A stretch of 64,000 nucleotides of DNA from Haemophilus influenzae (lineage in GTDB: Bacteria; Pseudomonadota; Gammaproteobacteria; Enterobacterales; Pasteurellaceae). The stretch spans positions 1,426,001-1,490,000 of the forward strand of contig NZ_AP018771.1 in assembly GCF_019703545.1 (NCBI RefSeq), read 5' to 3'. The notes under the pieces were generated by a model. It did not search any database. It was not told the DNA's origin and saw only the letters and a program-made list of their open reading frames with translations. Positions 47,999 through 59,515 of the stretch are shown in pieces. Position numbers and translations under genes: made by a program. Position 1 is the stretch's first letter. The number at the start of each line of letters is the position of its first letter.

Positions 47999-49333
47999 TC
48001 AATACTTATCAATCACATGCGCTTGCACTTCTGCGCCACGTTTATTAATTGCTTGCCAAGCTGGATAAATACCCGATAAATCATCATTTGCCATACCAAG
48101 ACGTACGGCTTGATCAACAATGATTCGAGCCACATCAAAATGACGAGAAAGTGGATAATTTTCCAGTTGTTCTTTTAACACTAAACTCAAATCAATCGGA
48201 CGGTTATTTTCACGATAAGCAATCAGTAAGCCTTGCATATGCTCTACAATTTGATCATGTAAATCAGAAAGGGATTCGTATTGCAATTCTTCCGGCAATT
48301 CACCTAAAGCATCATCTTCACGCAACACCATTTCTTCATCACGTAGATCAACTAAACGCTCAGCTTGCGCTGTCCATAAGAACCAAGGATGCTCAAAATA
48401 ATGATGAATAGAATTACGTAAACGTTGTGAGAATACACGATTTTTATCCATATCAATGGCAGTTCGGATAAATTTATGCACATGGCGGTCATAACCAATC
48501 CATAAGTCTATGGCTTGTTGTCCCCAGCTAATAATTCGGTCAAGTTTAGATTGTAAATCGGTAATTAATTGATCAATAAAATACAAATCATCTCGCCCAA
48601 TCACACAATCTTGAATACGCAATAATTGCGCTTGAAGTTTATCCCCTGCCGCATTTAGCGTATCTTGCAATTCACGTAAATTCCCTGATGTTTCATCTAA
48701 TAAACGTTCACAGCTTGAAATCGCCGCTTGCCAATCTTTAGTAAGAAGCTCTGCAATTTCATCTTTAATACTTTGCTGGTTTTCATCCATAATACGTTGT
48801 GAAAGATCGATGCTATCAAAAATCTCTGCAACGGAATATTTTAATGGCGCAAACACATTGCGACGCCAATAATGTTCACTTTCATTACTCTCCACCCCCT
48901 CTTCCGCAGAATCAGAAGCGCGTTGAATTTCATCTGCCACAATGGAAAGTTGCACTGAAAGACGCAATGCAGAAAATTCACGCTGACGAATGTAATAATC
49001 AGACACGCCAACACCTAATGGTGTTAAACGATAAATCGCCAAGCCTTCAGTAAATTCGCTACTAAAACGGTTTAACAAACGTTGTTTCACTAATTCATTA
49101 ATTGCATTATTCGCTCGTGTTGCAATGGCATCGGTGGATTGCTCAAAAGCATTCATCGTGTGGCGGAAAATATCCACAAGATCGGTTTCTAACATTTCGC
49201 CGTCTAAACGTTCGTTGTTATAAATTGCAATCGCCAGCAGGAAAACCAAGCGTTCGGTAGGTAAATTCAAAGAAAACTCGCGATCTTTTGCCCAAGAGAC
49301 GAGTTCAGGAATAGTTTGGGATGTTTCAATCAT
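47999..49333 (-). CDS. mukF: Condensin kleisin subunit MukF
   Basis: 444 residues from 49333 ([20 protein letters not shown]), which is the family's usual start; the frame open to 49426 adds 31 unlikely residues. N-terminal winged helix ([20 protein letters not shown]), central helical region and C-terminal MukB-binding domain ([20 protein letters not shown]). Links MukB heads. In E. coli mukF, mukE and mukB overlap; here an inverted-repeat element of about 158 bp lies in a 259-bp gap. Confidence 0.95.
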   Translation of the reverse strand: MIETSQTIPELVSWAKDREFSLNLPTERLVFLLAIAIYNNERLDGEMLETDLVDIFRHTMNAFEQSTDAIATRANNAINELVKQRLLNRFSSEFTEGLAIYRLTPLGVGVSDYYIRQREFSALRLSVQLSIVADEIQRASDSAEEGVESNESEHYWRRNVFAPLKYSVAEIFDSIDLSQRIMDENQQSIKDEIAELLTKDWQAAISSCERLLDETSGNLRELQDTLNAAGDKLQAQLLRIQDCVIGRDDLYFIDQLITDLQSKLDRIISWGQQAIDLWIGYDRHVHKFIRTAIDMDKNRVFSQRLRNSIHHYFEHPWFLWTAQAERLVDLRDEEMVLREDDALGELPEELQYESLSDLHDQIVEHMQGLLIAYRENNRPIDLSLVLKEQLENYPLSRHFDVARIIVDQAVRLGMANDDLSGIYPAWQAINKRGAEVQAHVIDKY

Positions 49334-49482
49334 TGAATTGCAAAGCGTTAAAATTGAACAAAAAATTGGAAAGATTATACAGGATTTTTTGCGGATCTTA
49401 AAAATCTTCTTTTGAATTGACCGCACTTTTCCTATTTTTCACGTATAATGTGCACCTTTCATGAATAACTAAAGATAACAGA

Positions 49483-50424
49483 ATGAGCGAATTAACCCAG
49501 TTAGCCCAACAAGAAAAAAAACAAAGCTATAATTTCAATAAATTACAAAAACGTCTTCGCCGTAATGTAGGCAACGCCATTGCAGATTTTGGTATGATTG
49601 AAGATGGCGATAAAGTCATGGTGTGTTTATCTGGAGGCAAAGACAGTTATACGCTTCTCGATATTTTGTTGAATTTACAGCAAAGTGCACCAATTAAATT
49701 TGATATTGTTGCGGTAAACCTTGATCAAAAGCAACCAGGTTTTCCAGAGCACGTATTGCCTGAATATTTAGAAAGCATTGGCGTAGATTACAAAATCGTA
49801 CAAGAAAATACTTACGGAATTGTGAAAGAAAAAATTCCAGAAGGAAAAACCACTTGTTCACTCTGCTCTCGCCTACGCCGTGGAATTTTATATCGTACCG
49901 CCACAGAACTTGGTGCAACCAAAATCGCTTTAGGACACCACCGAGACGATATGTTAGCGACACTATTTTTAAATATGTTTTATGGCGGCAAAATGAAATC
50001 CATGCCACCTAAATTGATTTCTGACGATGGTAAACAAATTGTGATTCGTCCGCTTGCTTATTGCAAAGAAAAAGATATTGAGAAATATGCCATCGCGAAG
50101 GAATTTCCGATTATTCCTTGTAACCTATGTGGCTCACAACCAAATCTTCAACGCCAAGTGGTAAAAGAAATGCTTAATACTTGGGATCGTCAATATCCTG
50201 GACGCTTAGAAACTATGTTTAGCGCAATGCAAAACATTACATTGTCACATATGTGTGATCCGAAATTATTTGATTTCAAAGGCATCAAACATGGCCAACT
50301 AATTGATGGCATTGAGGGCGATACCGCATTTGATGAAGAACGAATCACGCCAATGCAATTTGAGGACGAAGATCAAACCGATTTTTCAAACAAGGAAATG
50401 ATTAACTTTAAAGAAGTGAATTAA
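49483..50424 (+). CDS. ttcA: tRNA 2-thiocytidine (C32) synthetase
   Basis: 313 residues. PP-loop [12 protein letters not shown] (SGGKDS at 50-55), Cys pair at 125 and 128 ([11 protein letters not shown]) and a third Cys in [10 protein letters not shown] that hold an Fe-S cluster. Adds sulfur to C32 of several tRNAs. Promoter-like TATAAT at 49444-49449 overlaps an uptake-signal region with mukF divergent. Confidence 0.96.
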   Translation: MSELTQLAQQEKKQSYNFNKLQKRLRRNVGNAIADFGMIEDGDKVMVCLSGGKDSYTLLDILLNLQQSAPIKFDIVAVNLDQKQPGFPEHVLPEYLESIGVDYKIVQENTYGIVKEKIPEGKTTCSLCSRLRRGILYRTATELGATKIALGHHRDDMLATLFLNMFYGGKMKSMPPKLISDDGKQIVIRPLAYCKEKDIEKYAIAKEFPIIPCNLCGSQPNLQRQVVKEMLNTWDRQYPGRLETMFSAMQNITLSHMCDPKLFDFKGIKHGQLIDGIEGDTAFDEERITPMQFEDEDQTDFSNKEMINFKEVN

Positions 50425-50425
50425 T

Positions 50426-50755
50426 ATGTTGAATATCAATGGAATTGAAGTTGAAACTGACAAAGACGGTTATTTACTCCATAGCCAACAATGGAACGAA
50501 GATGTCGCTCAAGCTATTGCACAGTTAGAAAATATTGAATTAACAGATGCCCATTGGGAAGTGATTTATTTTGTGCGAGACTTTTATCAAGAATATAACA
50601 CCTCCCCAGCCATCCGTATGTTGGTAAAAGCCATAGCTGAAAAGCTTGGTGCGGATAAAGGTAATAGCCGTTATCTGCAACGCTTATTTCCTGAAGGCCC
50701 AGCAAAACAAGCCACAAAATTAGCAGGCTTGCCGAAACCTGCAAAATGCCTATAA
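50426..50755 (+). CDS. tusE: Sulfur relay protein TusE
   Basis: 109 residues of the DsrC/TusE family with the conserved penultimate-region Cys (LPKPAKCL, Cys108) that accepts sulfur. Works with TusBCD and MnmA in s2U34 formation. One base after ttcA, so two tRNA thiolation genes are co-transcribed. Confidence 0.93.
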   Translation: MLNINGIEVETDKDGYLLHSQQWNEDVAQAIAQLENIELTDAHWEVIYFVRDFYQEYNTSPAIRMLVKAIAEKLGADKGNSRYLQRLFPEGPAKQATKLAGLPKPAKCL

Positions 50756-50862
50756 AAGTGCGGTCAATTTTCTGAAAGTTTTAAACTCTGAGTTTATTTA
50801 CGACTTGTTTTTTGTAAGATAAAATACAGGCTCTTTTAAACCCTAACTAACAAGGAAATGTT

Positions 50863-51072
50863 ATGAAAATTAGTGCTAGAAACCAATTAAAGGGTAAAGT
50901 TGTTTCAATCGAAAACGGTTCAGTAAATGCAATCGTTCACATCGATATCGGTGGCGGTAACGTACTTTCTTCTACTGTGTCTTTAGCAGCAGTTAAAGAA
51001 TTAAACTTAGAAGTTGGTAAAGAAGCATACGCAATCATCAAAGCAACTTCTGTAATGGTTGGCGTAGAATAA
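50863..51072 (+). CDS. mop: Molybdenum-pterin-binding (molbindin) protein
   Basis: 69 residues, one Mop (TOBE-like) domain: [20 protein letters not shown], then [20 protein letters not shown]. Hexameric molbindins store molybdate or related oxyanions in the cytoplasm. Strong AAGGAAAT site and a strong terminator suggest a highly expressed single gene. Confidence 0.95.
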   Translation: MKISARNQLKGKVVSIENGSVNAIVHIDIGGGNVLSSTVSLAAVKELNLEVGKEAYAIIKATSVMVGVE

Positions 51073-51100
51073 TTTCTTCCATACAAACAGAATTGAATAT

Positions 51101-51128
51101 AACCGCACTTTTAAAGTGCGGTTTTTTA
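51101..51128 (+). terminator. mop terminator from paired uptake signals
   Basis: AACCGCACTT and AAGTGCGGTT form a 10-bp stem with a TTAA-type loop, followed by T5. Confidence 0.9.
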
Positions 51129-51186
51129 TTTATTTGATACCTATTTTAAGTCGAATTCCCCTTGCATTCATAAATTTTAAAAATAA

Positions 51187-51205
51187 AATAATAATCATTC
51201 TTATT
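51187..51205 (+). promoter_or_regulatory. Fur box upstream of the TonB receptor
   Basis: AATAATAATCATTCTTATT resembles the 19-base Fur consensus GATAATGATAATCATTATC, 28 bases before the receptor start. Iron-repressed expression is expected. Confidence 0.65.
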
Positions 51206-51232
51206 TGCATCTTTATTTTAGGGAACTATACT

Positions 51233-53632
51233 ATGTATCAAAAAAAGCCATTAATGTTATTATTCTGCCCAACATTTGTCAGTCCATTTGTTATGGGGAA
51301 AACTATTGAAACAACCAACAAAAATATATTGCCCGAAATTGTTGTTTATGGCGACAATAATAAATCGCTTTCTTCCGTTAAAACGCTCTCTTCTGACGAG
51401 ATAAGTAAAACTCCTACATCAAACGGTAACATCACTGATTATCTTCGTTCCAATCCCCATATTCGTTATGAAAATAGCGACCAAAATGGTTTTCAACGTG
51501 GTGAAATCAAGCCTGAAAATATTTCAATTAACGGCGCCGATCCAAATCAAACCGCCTACTTTGTTGATAATGTCAATATAAATAATGATCTTGCTATTGA
51601 TAGCAGTATTTTTGACGGTGCTATGCAAGTTGTGCCAGGAATTAGTCACACTCAAGCTTATTTTTTTGATGCGACTATGCTTTCTAAAGTGGAAGTACAA
51701 GATAGTAATATTTCTGCTAGCTTAGGTGGCTTTATGGGTGGTGCCGTTATCGCTAAAACGAAACAATATAGTGGCACTGATAGCATAAAACTTAAATATC
51801 GCACGACAAATTCCTCTTGGGCAAAAATGGAAGCTGGAGACTCAGTACAAAAAATACTGAAGTTGGTACGTCCAGATGATGTCGGAGTGGCAGAGTTACA
51901 ACCTAAATACAATAAACAAACATTCAATATTTTGGCTGAAAAAAGGCTAAATGATAATTTAGGAATGGTTTTTGGCTATAGCCGTAGAACATCATCTATT
52001 GAACAAAATCGTTTAATTGGCTTTGATAAAAATGCCAAGAATAAAGCACAACTAGATAAGCAAAATCATCAACGACTTTCCGATAATCTTTTATTAAATT
52101 TCAATTGGACACCGCAAGAAAAAGAACGAATTGAATTTGGTTTACGTTATTCAAATTATAAGGAATTGAAATATTTCAAGGAAAATATAAATAACAACGT
52201 AAGCGATTATCATCAAGCATTGGGATCAACGCTTGCTTGGGTACATTCATTCAACTCTGGCGTTTGGACAAATACCTTAGCATACGATCGTTTTCAGGAT
52301 AAGCGTAAATCATCCTCGAATAGTGTTGAAACAACATCGGTGTCAGATGAAAATGATGATCCACTTTATAATTTCGAAAAAGGCGGGTATGGTAATAGCC
52401 ATTTAACCCAAGATAATTTGCATTTTTCAACTGAATATGTAATGGATCCTTTTTATTTAGCTTCTACGGAGCATTCTATTTCTATTGGAGGAATTTATCA
52501 GGCAACTAAATATCAATTCTATCGTCCACAAGATGTTCACCAAAAAGTAACCCTAATTATGCTTAATAAAGACGGAAACCCTATAAAAGAAATACCATTA
52601 TCAAATAGCACAACATCAAAAGGTCGTGTAAAAACCACCTATCAGAATATCGTGGCTTATGCTGAAGATCTAATAAAATGGAATAAATTTGAATTTCGAC
52701 CAGGTATTCGTATTGAACGTGATGATTATTTAAAAAACAATAATATTGCCCCGCGCTTTGTTGCTCGTTACCGTCCTTGGGATAATACAGGATTTACACT
52801 AGGTTTAAATCGTTATTACGGTCGTTCTTTTGCTTCGTTAAAATTAGCGAATGGTATTTTAAAGCTCAATAATGATTCAACACGTCAGCATCAGAACTTT
52901 TCATCCCTTAAAACGCCTTATGCAGATGAATTAAGCTTAAGTTTTGATCAGAATATGGGTAATTTAGCACTAAAACTTGGTTATATTCATCGTGATAATA
53001 AGAATCGTATCATATTGAAACGAGATCCTATAAGGGGTAAAAGAAAAACTAGTTATATCAATGGACGTCCGTTTGGTGTTGATATTTATACTTTCCAACT
53101 TAATAATATTGAACCTTGGAAATTAGGTAAAACTTATTGGACTACGTCACTTGGTTTTGATTGGTTAAATACAAAACGAGCCGATGGCGAAGAATTTGAT
53201 CTAAATAAACTTGTTTCTTTAGATGGTAAATTAATGCCTTATCGTGAAATGTTACGACAAGTTAATAGTAACACTGAAGATTGGATTGCTCGTTTAGGTA
53301 TTGATATGACGATACCAGATTACGATATTACTTGGTCAAATAAAGTGTATATGAAAGCCCCAATTCGTAGCTATGAGGAACTTGATAGCGATAACGATGA
53401 TGGCATTTCACGCTTCCGTAGCTATCACTATGGCAGACATACACAATGGGACAGTAGCATTCGTTGGCAGCCAACCATTCGAGGTAAACATAGCGTTTAT
53501 ATGCAAGTAGATATTTTAAATGTTCTCAATAAAACACGTAAAAATAAAGTCACTACTATTTCCACCAGCGATGAATATGGTGTTTATACGCCTGGGCGTG
53601 AATTTTGGCTAGAAGTTGGCTATCAATTCTAA
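51233..53632 (+). CDS. TonB-dependent outer-membrane receptor (YddB/FusA-like)
   Basis: 799 residues from ATG 51233 ([25 protein letters not shown] upstream); the frame open from 51116 starts inside the mop terminator. Signal-like N-terminus, TonB-box region LPEIVVYGD, plug domain ([20 protein letters not shown]) and a 22-strand-type barrel ending [10 protein letters not shown]. Length and pairing with an M16 protease fit YddB/FusA receptors, which import iron-bearing proteins such as ferredoxin. The cargo here is unknown. Confidence 0.88.
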   Translation: MYQKKPLMLLFCPTFVSPFVMGKTIETTNKNILPEIVVYGDNNKSLSSVKTLSSDEISKTPTSNGNITDYLRSNPHIRYENSDQNGFQRGEIKPENISINGADPNQTAYFVDNVNINNDLAIDSSIFDGAMQVVPGISHTQAYFFDATMLSKVEVQDSNISASLGGFMGGAVIAKTKQYSGTDSIKLKYRTTNSSWAKMEAGDSVQKILKLVRPDDVGVAELQPKYNKQTFNILAEKRLNDNLGMVFGYSRRTSSIEQNRLIGFDKNAKNKAQLDKQNHQRLSDNLLLNFNWTPQEKERIEFGLRYSNYKELKYFKENINNNVSDYHQALGSTLAWVHSFNSGVWTNTLAYDRFQDKRKSSSNSVETTSVSDENDDPLYNFEKGGYGNSHLTQDNLHFSTEYVMDPFYLASTEHSISIGGIYQATKYQFYRPQDVHQKVTLIMLNKDGNPIKEIPLSNSTTSKGRVKTTYQNIVAYAEDLIKWNKFEFRPGIRIERDDYLKNNNIAPRFVARYRPWDNTGFTLGLNRYYGRSFASLKLANGILKLNNDSTRQHQNFSSLKTPYADELSLSFDQNMGNLALKLGYIHRDNKNRIILKRDPIRGKRKTSYINGRPFGVDIYTFQLNNIEPWKLGKTYWTTSLGFDWLNTKRADGEEFDLNKLVSLDGKLMPYREMLRQVNSNTEDWIARLGIDMTIPDYDITWSNKVYMKAPIRSYEELDSDNDDGISRFRSYHYGRHTQWDSSIRWQPTIRGKHSVYMQVDILNVLNKTRKNKVTTISTSDEYGVYTPGREFWLEVGYQF

Positions 53633-53735
53633 TATTCTTCAATGTATAGGGCTTGTGGGCTTTTGCAACATCCACCAGCCCTACTCTACGCTTATTTTTA
53701 CTTAGCATAGAGTTTTCTTTTTTCTAGGTAAAATA

Positions 53736-56516
53736 ATGAAAAAAACAACCGCACTTTTTTTACTTATCTTTTCACTAATTGCTTGTCAATCATTGGAACT
53801 ATCGCCCAATAATAATTTACCTTTTGATCCAAATATTCAGCACGGTAAACTATCAAATGGTCTGCAATATTTTGTATTAAAAAATACTGAACCCAAAGAA
53901 CGCGTTTATATTCGATTAGTGATCAATACTGGATCTATGCACGAAGATGACGATCAAAAAGGCATTGCTCATTTAGTTGAGCATATGGCATTTAATGGCT
54001 CAAAGAAATATCCAGAAAATCAAATTATTAATGCGTTAGAAAAACTTGGAATGAAGTTTGCACGAGATATTAATGCTTTCACCGATTTTGAAAATACAGT
54101 CTATACTTTAAATTTAGATAGCAACAATCAGCAAAAATTAGAATTGGCGTTTGATGTCATCAATGAATGGATGAATAATATTACTTTTTTGCCTAAAGAT
54201 GTGGATGGCGAACGTGGCGTAGTACAAGAAGAATGGCGGAGACGTTTAAGCCCAATGCTACGTATTGGCAATAAGAAAAGTGCTATTGAAATGGCTGGTT
54301 CTCGTTATGTGTTGCGTGATCCTATTGGAGATATGGATATTATTAAAACAATTTCAGCTAAACGCGTCGCTGATTTTTACCACAAATGGTATCGACCAGA
54401 TAATATGTCAGTAATTATTGTAGGCGATATTGATACAAAACAAGTAGTAAAACTATTAAAACAAAACCTATCTCAAGAAAACCCAATTACTAAAACAACA
54501 TTGGAAAAAATTGATTTTAATATTCCTCTTATCAACAAATGGCGATTAGATTCTATTTCAGAACAAGGCACAACAATTCCGAGTATTGAATTAAGTTTTT
54601 TTGAAAATACAATTGAAACCAATACATTAGCGAGTTATAAACAGGAATTAATTCAGCAAATTACCACTCGATTGCTTAACTTACGTTTACAGCAATGGGA
54701 AAAGGAAACAGAAAATGGCGTAGATTCTGCAAATTTTTATCGCACTCATTTAGGTAAAGAAACACTACAAAGCATTTTTTCTCTCCAGCTTATAGATACA
54801 CAATATTCAAAAACGATAGATAAATTATTTGCCTTTATTGCCAGTATAAAACAACAAGGTTTTACTCAAAATGAATTAAACGGCGAAATTAAACGCGTAA
54901 CTCAACTCAATGAAAAACAATTAAATATTCGTTCTGGTAGCTTAAAAATTGCCGATGATCTCATTACTTCTGTGGCAAATAAGCAAGTGGTATTGAGCGT
55001 AAATGATCGTTATGAACTCAATAAACGTTTTTTATCTCAAATTACATTAGCTGATTTACAACGCACGTTAAACCAAACCTTAGCATTAAAAGCAAAATTA
55101 TTATTAATCACTCAACCTTTGCCACAAAAAGCCTTGCCTTTTGATGTTGCAGAAATAGAAACTCGTTGGAACAATGCAATGGAAATGCAACAACACCAAT
55201 GGGATGAAAAAAAACAAATCGAAAAATTACCGCACTTCACATTTAACACAGGCTCACTTTCTCAAGAAAAATATTGGGATCGCGGCGATATTTATGAATT
55301 TCGTTTAAGTAATGGAAGTAAATTGATCTATCACTATAGTGACAAAACTCCAAATCAAGTACATTTTCGTGCTGTTACTCAAGGTGGTTTACGTTCTATC
55401 CCAAATAAGGACTATCACTTATTACGTGCTGCCGTTAGTGTAGTTGATGAAACAGGTGTTGGAGAACTTTCTCTTTCTGCGGTTAATCAAATTTTTTCGC
55501 GCGATCCATTGGTAATTGCAACTGTGATTGATGATGATAAACAAGGCTTTACTGGTGTATCTAAACCTAAGGATTTGGAAAATTTACTGACATTGTTCCG
55601 CTTAAAATTACGTTCTTCTCCTATATCCGATCTTGCCTTAGAAAAATATCGACGTGAAACCCGTGATTATTTCAAACAGATTGATTTAGAAACACAATTT
55701 ATGCAAGCCGTTTCAAAACTACGTTTTCCAAATATTGAAACCGTCTATACTCAAAAACAAGCACAGCAATTAGCATTTGATAAAAACCAATTAAGTAACG
55801 CTTATCAACGTTATATTTTAGATAAAACAGATTTTACCTATTTTATTATTGGCGATATTGAACTTAATCAAGTAAAGAAATTGGCAGAACGTTATTTAGC
55901 TTCTGTTGAATCGAAAACTCAGATCCGCCATTTTGTCCCGACTATTATTCATACACCAACTCAATCATTTATTATGAATGGTTTGAAAGAACCGAGAGCT
56001 GATGTAGAAATATACCTTACCGCAGATAATACTTGGCGAACAGAACAAAAATATTTATTCAATATTCTTGCGGATATTGTGCAAGAAAAATTACGCTTAA
56101 TTCTACGTGAAAAAGTTTCTGGTATTTATTCTGTAAATAGTTGGTTTATACAAGATGTTCATGCACCACAAATTGAGGGAAAAATTGAATTTAGTTGCGA
56201 CCCTAAGCGCGTGGAGGAACTTACGCATCTTACAAATCAGGTACTAGATGACATTATAAAAAATGGCATTGATGAAAACTTATTACGTAAAAAACTAGCG
56301 GAACAACATACTCAGATTCGACGTGAATTTGATTCTTTAGTTTCAATTGCTTCAATTATTGAAGAAAGTTACTGGCAACAAGATAATCCAGATGCCATTT
56401 ATACCTATCAACATTTAGATCAGTTAGCGACAAAAGCCACAATAGATGCGTTGGCGCAAAAAGCCCTAAAAAAATCAGGCAGATTTATCAGCGTATTAAA
56501 AGCAGCTGCTTATTAG
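53736..56516 (+). CDS. pqqL: M16 zinc protease lipoprotein (PqqL/FusC-like)
   Basis: 926 residues. Lipoprotein signal ALFLLIFSLIAC (Cys17). Inverted zinc motif HLVEH at 79-83 with the second Glu in RGVVQEEWRRRL. Two tandem M16 halves; the second half lacks the motif, as usual. PqqL and FusC cleave imported protein after FusA uptake in the periplasm. Lies about 100 bp after the receptor and probably shares its Fur control. Confidence 0.9.
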   Translation: MKKTTALFLLIFSLIACQSLELSPNNNLPFDPNIQHGKLSNGLQYFVLKNTEPKERVYIRLVINTGSMHEDDDQKGIAHLVEHMAFNGSKKYPENQIINALEKLGMKFARDINAFTDFENTVYTLNLDSNNQQKLELAFDVINEWMNNITFLPKDVDGERGVVQEEWRRRLSPMLRIGNKKSAIEMAGSRYVLRDPIGDMDIIKTISAKRVADFYHKWYRPDNMSVIIVGDIDTKQVVKLLKQNLSQENPITKTTLEKIDFNIPLINKWRLDSISEQGTTIPSIELSFFENTIETNTLASYKQELIQQITTRLLNLRLQQWEKETENGVDSANFYRTHLGKETLQSIFSLQLIDTQYSKTIDKLFAFIASIKQQGFTQNELNGEIKRVTQLNEKQLNIRSGSLKIADDLITSVANKQVVLSVNDRYELNKRFLSQITLADLQRTLNQTLALKAKLLLITQPLPQKALPFDVAEIETRWNNAMEMQQHQWDEKKQIEKLPHFTFNTGSLSQEKYWDRGDIYEFRLSNGSKLIYHYSDKTPNQVHFRAVTQGGLRSIPNKDYHLLRAAVSVVDETGVGELSLSAVNQIFSRDPLVIATVIDDDKQGFTGVSKPKDLENLLTLFRLKLRSSPISDLALEKYRRETRDYFKQIDLETQFMQAVSKLRFPNIETVYTQKQAQQLAFDKNQLSNAYQRYILDKTDFTYFIIGDIELNQVKKLAERYLASVESKTQIRHFVPTIIHTPTQSFIMNGLKEPRADVEIYLTADNTWRTEQKYLFNILADIVQEKLRLILREKVSGIYSVNSWFIQDVHAPQIEGKIEFSCDPKRVEELTHLTNQVLDDIIKNGIDENLLRKKLAEQHTQIRREFDSLVSIASIIEESYWQQDNPDAIYTYQHLDQLATKATIDALAQKALKKSGRFISVLKAAAY

Positions 56517-56555
56517 AAAATAAATGAAATCTCAACAGATCTGAAACAGATAAAA

Positions 56556-56590
56556 ATAACGGTGATCGCTTAAACGATCACCGTTAAATT
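56556..56590. terminator. Terminator between pqqL and thrS
   Basis: AACGGTGATCG (56558-56568) and CGATCACCGTT (56575-56585) are 11-bp arms around a 6-base loop; the minus-strand side runs into ATTTTTA, so it serves thrS best. Confidence 0.85.
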
Positions 56591-56638
56591 AAAATCACTG
56601 TTGAAACAATAAATTATATTGGTTATTTTCGAGAAGTA

Positions 56639-58570
56639 TTACTCTTCATTCAATAACTTTAATTCACGGCTTCTTACTTGATTTTTCAAGATTTCCGCAA
56701 ATTCTTCCACGGTAAATGTGCCTAAATCAGCACCTTTACGGGTACGTACTGCCACTTTGCCTTCTGCGATTTCTTTATCACCACAAACAAGCATATAAGG
56801 CACACGGCGTAAAGTATGTTCACGAATTTTGAAGCCCACTTTTTCGTTACGTAAATCAGTTTTCACACGTAAACCTACATCAGAAAGCTGTTTTGCGACT
56901 TTCTGTACATAGTCTGCTTGGCTATCAGTGATATTCATTACAACTGCTTGGGTTGGGGCTAACCATGCAGGGAAGAAACCTGCATATTCTTCAGTAATAA
57001 TACCAATGAAACGCTCAATAGAACCTAAAATCGCACGGTGAATCATGACAGGGGTTTTACGGCTATTATCTTCTGCTACATAAGTTGCATCTAAACGACC
57101 TGGTAATGCGAAGTCTAATTGCACGGTACCACATTGCCATTCACGACCTAAACAATCTCGTAGTGCAAACTCAATTTTTGGACCATAGAATGCACCTTCA
57201 CCTTCTTGAATTTCATATTCAAGACCGTTGTGTGCTAAGGCTGCAGCAAGACCTGCTTCCGCACGATCCCACATTTCATCTGAACCGATACGATTTTCAG
57301 GGCGAGTAGAAAGTTTTACTGCGATATTAGTGAAACCAAAGGTGCTATAAATGTCGTACACCATTTTAATACAGCTAGTTACTTCGCTCTCAATTTGATC
57401 TTCAGTACAGAAAATATGCGCATCATCTTGAGTAAAGCCACGCACACGCATTAAACCGTGTAAAGAACCCGATGGCTCATTACGATGACAAGAACCAAAT
57501 TCTGCCATACGGATTGGTAAATCACGGTAAGATTTTAAACCTTGATTAAAAATTTGAACGTGTCCTGGACAGTTCATCGGTTTAATTGCGTATTCACGGT
57601 TTTCAGATTGGGTTGTGAACATTAAATCTGCGTAATTTTGCCAGTGACCTGTTTTTTCCCACAACACGCGATCCATCATAAACGGGCCTTTTACTTCTTG
57701 ATAATCGTATTGTTTTAATTTAGTACGCACGAACGTTTCAAGCTCACGGAAAATTGTCCAGCCATCATTGTGCCAGAATACCATACCTGGCGCTTCTTCT
57801 TGCATATGATATAAATCTAATGCTTTACCAATTTTACGATGATCACGTTTTGCCGCTTCTTCTAAGCGTGTTAAATATTCAGCAAGTTGTTTTTTATCCG
57901 CCCAAGCCGTACCATAGATACGTTGTAACATTTTGTTTTTGCTGTCGCCACGCCAGTACGCACCAGCGACTTTTTGTAATTTGAAATGCTGACAGAAACG
58001 CATATTTGGCACGTGTGGGCCACGGCACATGTCAATATATTCTAAGTGATGATATAACGCAGGCATTGCAGTACGTTCAATGTTTTCATCTAAAATTGCC
58101 ATTTTGTATGGCTCGCCGCGTTTTTCAAAGGTATCACGCGCTTCTTGCCAAGTAACACGTTTTTTCACGACGTCATAATTGGTTTTTGCCAATTCCAACA
58201 TACGTTTTTCGATTGCATCAATATCTTCTTGGGTTAAAGAGCGATCTAAATCTACATCATAATAGAAGCCATTTTCAATGGTTGGGCCAATTGCCATTTT
58301 TACATCTGGGAATAATTGTTTAATAGCGTGTCCAAGCAAGTGAGCGCAAGAATGGCGGATAATCTCTAAACCGTCTTCATCTTTTGCAGTAATAATTTCT
58401 AACGTTGCATCTTGCTCGATAATATCGCACGCATCGTGACGTTCTCCATTTACACGGCCTGCGATAGTGGCTTTAGCAAGACCCGCACCAATATCTTGTG
58501 CGACTTCAAGAACAGAAACAGGATTATCGAATTGACGTTGGGAACCGTCAGGTAAAGTAATAATTGGCAT
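56639..58570 (-). CDS. thrS: Threonyl-tRNA synthetase
   Basis: 643 residues. N-terminal TGS and editing domains ([20 protein letters not shown]), class II core with motif 2 ([20 protein letters not shown]), zinc ligands near IKPMNCPGH, and the anticodon-binding domain ([20 protein letters not shown]). Charges tRNA-Thr. The leader has an anticodon-like hairpin, see 58591-58611. Confidence 0.98.
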   Translation of the reverse strand: MPIITLPDGSQRQFDNPVSVLEVAQDIGAGLAKATIAGRVNGERHDACDIIEQDATLEIITAKDEDGLEIIRHSCAHLLGHAIKQLFPDVKMAIGPTIENGFYYDVDLDRSLTQEDIDAIEKRMLELAKTNYDVVKKRVTWQEARDTFEKRGEPYKMAILDENIERTAMPALYHHLEYIDMCRGPHVPNMRFCQHFKLQKVAGAYWRGDSKNKMLQRIYGTAWADKKQLAEYLTRLEEAAKRDHRKIGKALDLYHMQEEAPGMVFWHNDGWTIFRELETFVRTKLKQYDYQEVKGPFMMDRVLWEKTGHWQNYADLMFTTQSENREYAIKPMNCPGHVQIFNQGLKSYRDLPIRMAEFGSCHRNEPSGSLHGLMRVRGFTQDDAHIFCTEDQIESEVTSCIKMVYDIYSTFGFTNIAVKLSTRPENRIGSDEMWDRAEAGLAAALAHNGLEYEIQEGEGAFYGPKIEFALRDCLGREWQCGTVQLDFALPGRLDATYVAEDNSRKTPVMIHRAILGSIERFIGIITEEYAGFFPAWLAPTQAVVMNITDSQADYVQKVAKQLSDVGLRVKTDLRNEKVGFKIREHTLRRVPYMLVCGDKEIAEGKVAVRTRKGADLGTFTVEEFAEILKNQVRSRELKLLNEE

Positions 58571-58590
58571 TGTTTTTTCCTTATACAGTG

Positions 58591-58611
58591 GTCACCCATA
58601 CGAAAGGTGAC
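58591..58611 (-). promoter_or_regulatory. thrS: thrS translational operator: anticodon-arm-like hairpin
   Basis: In the thrS mRNA, GUCACC and GGUGAC pair; with the closing U-G pair the loop is UUCGUAU, seven bases with U at position 33, CGU at 34-36 and A at 37, the anticodon loop of a tRNA-Thr. It lies 20 to 41 bases before the start, just upstream of AAGGA, where E. coli thrS has its autorepression operator domain 2. Confidence 0.75.
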
Positions 58612-58854
58612 GTGTTCGTTTAAAATTCTATAAAAATTAACCGCACTTTTGCCCTACTTGGCTTCATTCCTACCATTGAACGAGCGAAATTAGGCAAAAA
58701 ATGCGTGGCGAATTCTATCACTTTCTTAAGGTATTGTTAAATAAATGCACATATTTTACAGAAAGGAAATAATGTTTTTCTGACTAGGGGCTTTATATCC
58801 TAAAAATAAAGGCTAAAATAACCGCACTTTTAAATACACTGTTAAGGAATAAAA
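58612..58854. other. Divergent promoter region of thrS and azoR
   Basis: No further gene is seen; uptake-signal sequences occur near 58640 and 58820. Confidence 0.4.
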
Positions 58855-59439
58855 ATGAGCAACGTATTAGTATTAAAATCTAGCATTTCAGGAAATAACT
58901 CTCAGACTAATCAATTAGTTGATTATGTTATCGAAAAATTACAAGGTAATAACATTGTAGTACGCGATTTATCCCAACAACCTCTTCCATATTTTGATAC
59001 CGCAGCCGCAATTGCTGTGCGTGGAGAACCAAAAACAACAGAAGAAAAACAACTTCTAGCGTTGTCTGATAAACTAATCGAAGAATTAAAAAACGCACAA
59101 ACATTGATAATTGGTGCGCCGATGTATAATTTAAACGTTCCAACACAATTAAAAAGCTATTTTGATTTTATCGCACGTCCGCGCGTTACTTTCCAATATA
59201 CAGCAAACGGCTCTGAGGGTTTATTAAAAGGCAAAAAAGCCATTGTGTTATGTGCATTTGGTGGATTGTATGATGAAGAAAATCTAGTGACACAATATAT
59301 GAAATCAATTTTAGGTTTTATCGGTATCACAGATGTGCAATTTGTTTATGCACAAGGCATTGGATTCGGGCCAGAGGCGATTGAAAAAGCCCAAGCGTCC
59401 GCAAAAAATAAAATTAATGAAATTGTAGCAAACCTTTAA
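58855..59439 (+). CDS. azoR: FMN-dependent NADH:azo/quinone reductase
   Basis: 194 residues of the AzoR/AcpD flavodoxin-like family: [20 protein letters not shown] at the FMN phosphate site, [20 protein letters not shown] for the flavin loop, and FGGLYDE. Probably reduces quinones to protect against thiol stress. Confidence 0.93.
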   Translation: MSNVLVLKSSISGNNSQTNQLVDYVIEKLQGNNIVVRDLSQQPLPYFDTAAAIAVRGEPKTTEEKQLLALSDKLIEELKNAQTLIIGAPMYNLNVPTQLKSYFDFIARPRVTFQYTANGSEGLLKGKKAIVLCAFGGLYDEENLVTQYMKSILGFIGITDVQFVYAQGIGFGPEAIEKAQASAKNKINEIVANL

Positions 59440-59482
59440 TCCTCAGATAATCTACAAAACATAAGAAAATGTATTAAAAACA

Positions 59483-59514
59483 AAAAAGTGCGGTAATTTT
59501 ACCGCACTTTTCTT
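59483..59514. terminator. Terminator between azoR and topA
   Basis: AAAAGTGCGGTAA and TTACCGCACTTTT pair perfectly, flanked by A6 and TCTT, serving both convergent genes. Confidence 0.9.
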
Positions 59515-59515
59515 C

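Noticed and set aside
49417..49449. TTGACC and TATAAT as a ttcA promoter pair
   Set aside because: The spacer would be 21 bases, too long for a sigma-70 promoter; TATAAT alone may serve as a -10 element with a different -35.
51116..51232. N-terminal extension of the TonB receptor
   Set aside because: The extra residues come from the mop terminator and Fur box region; the ATG at 51233 has a good ribosome site and leads into a signal peptide.
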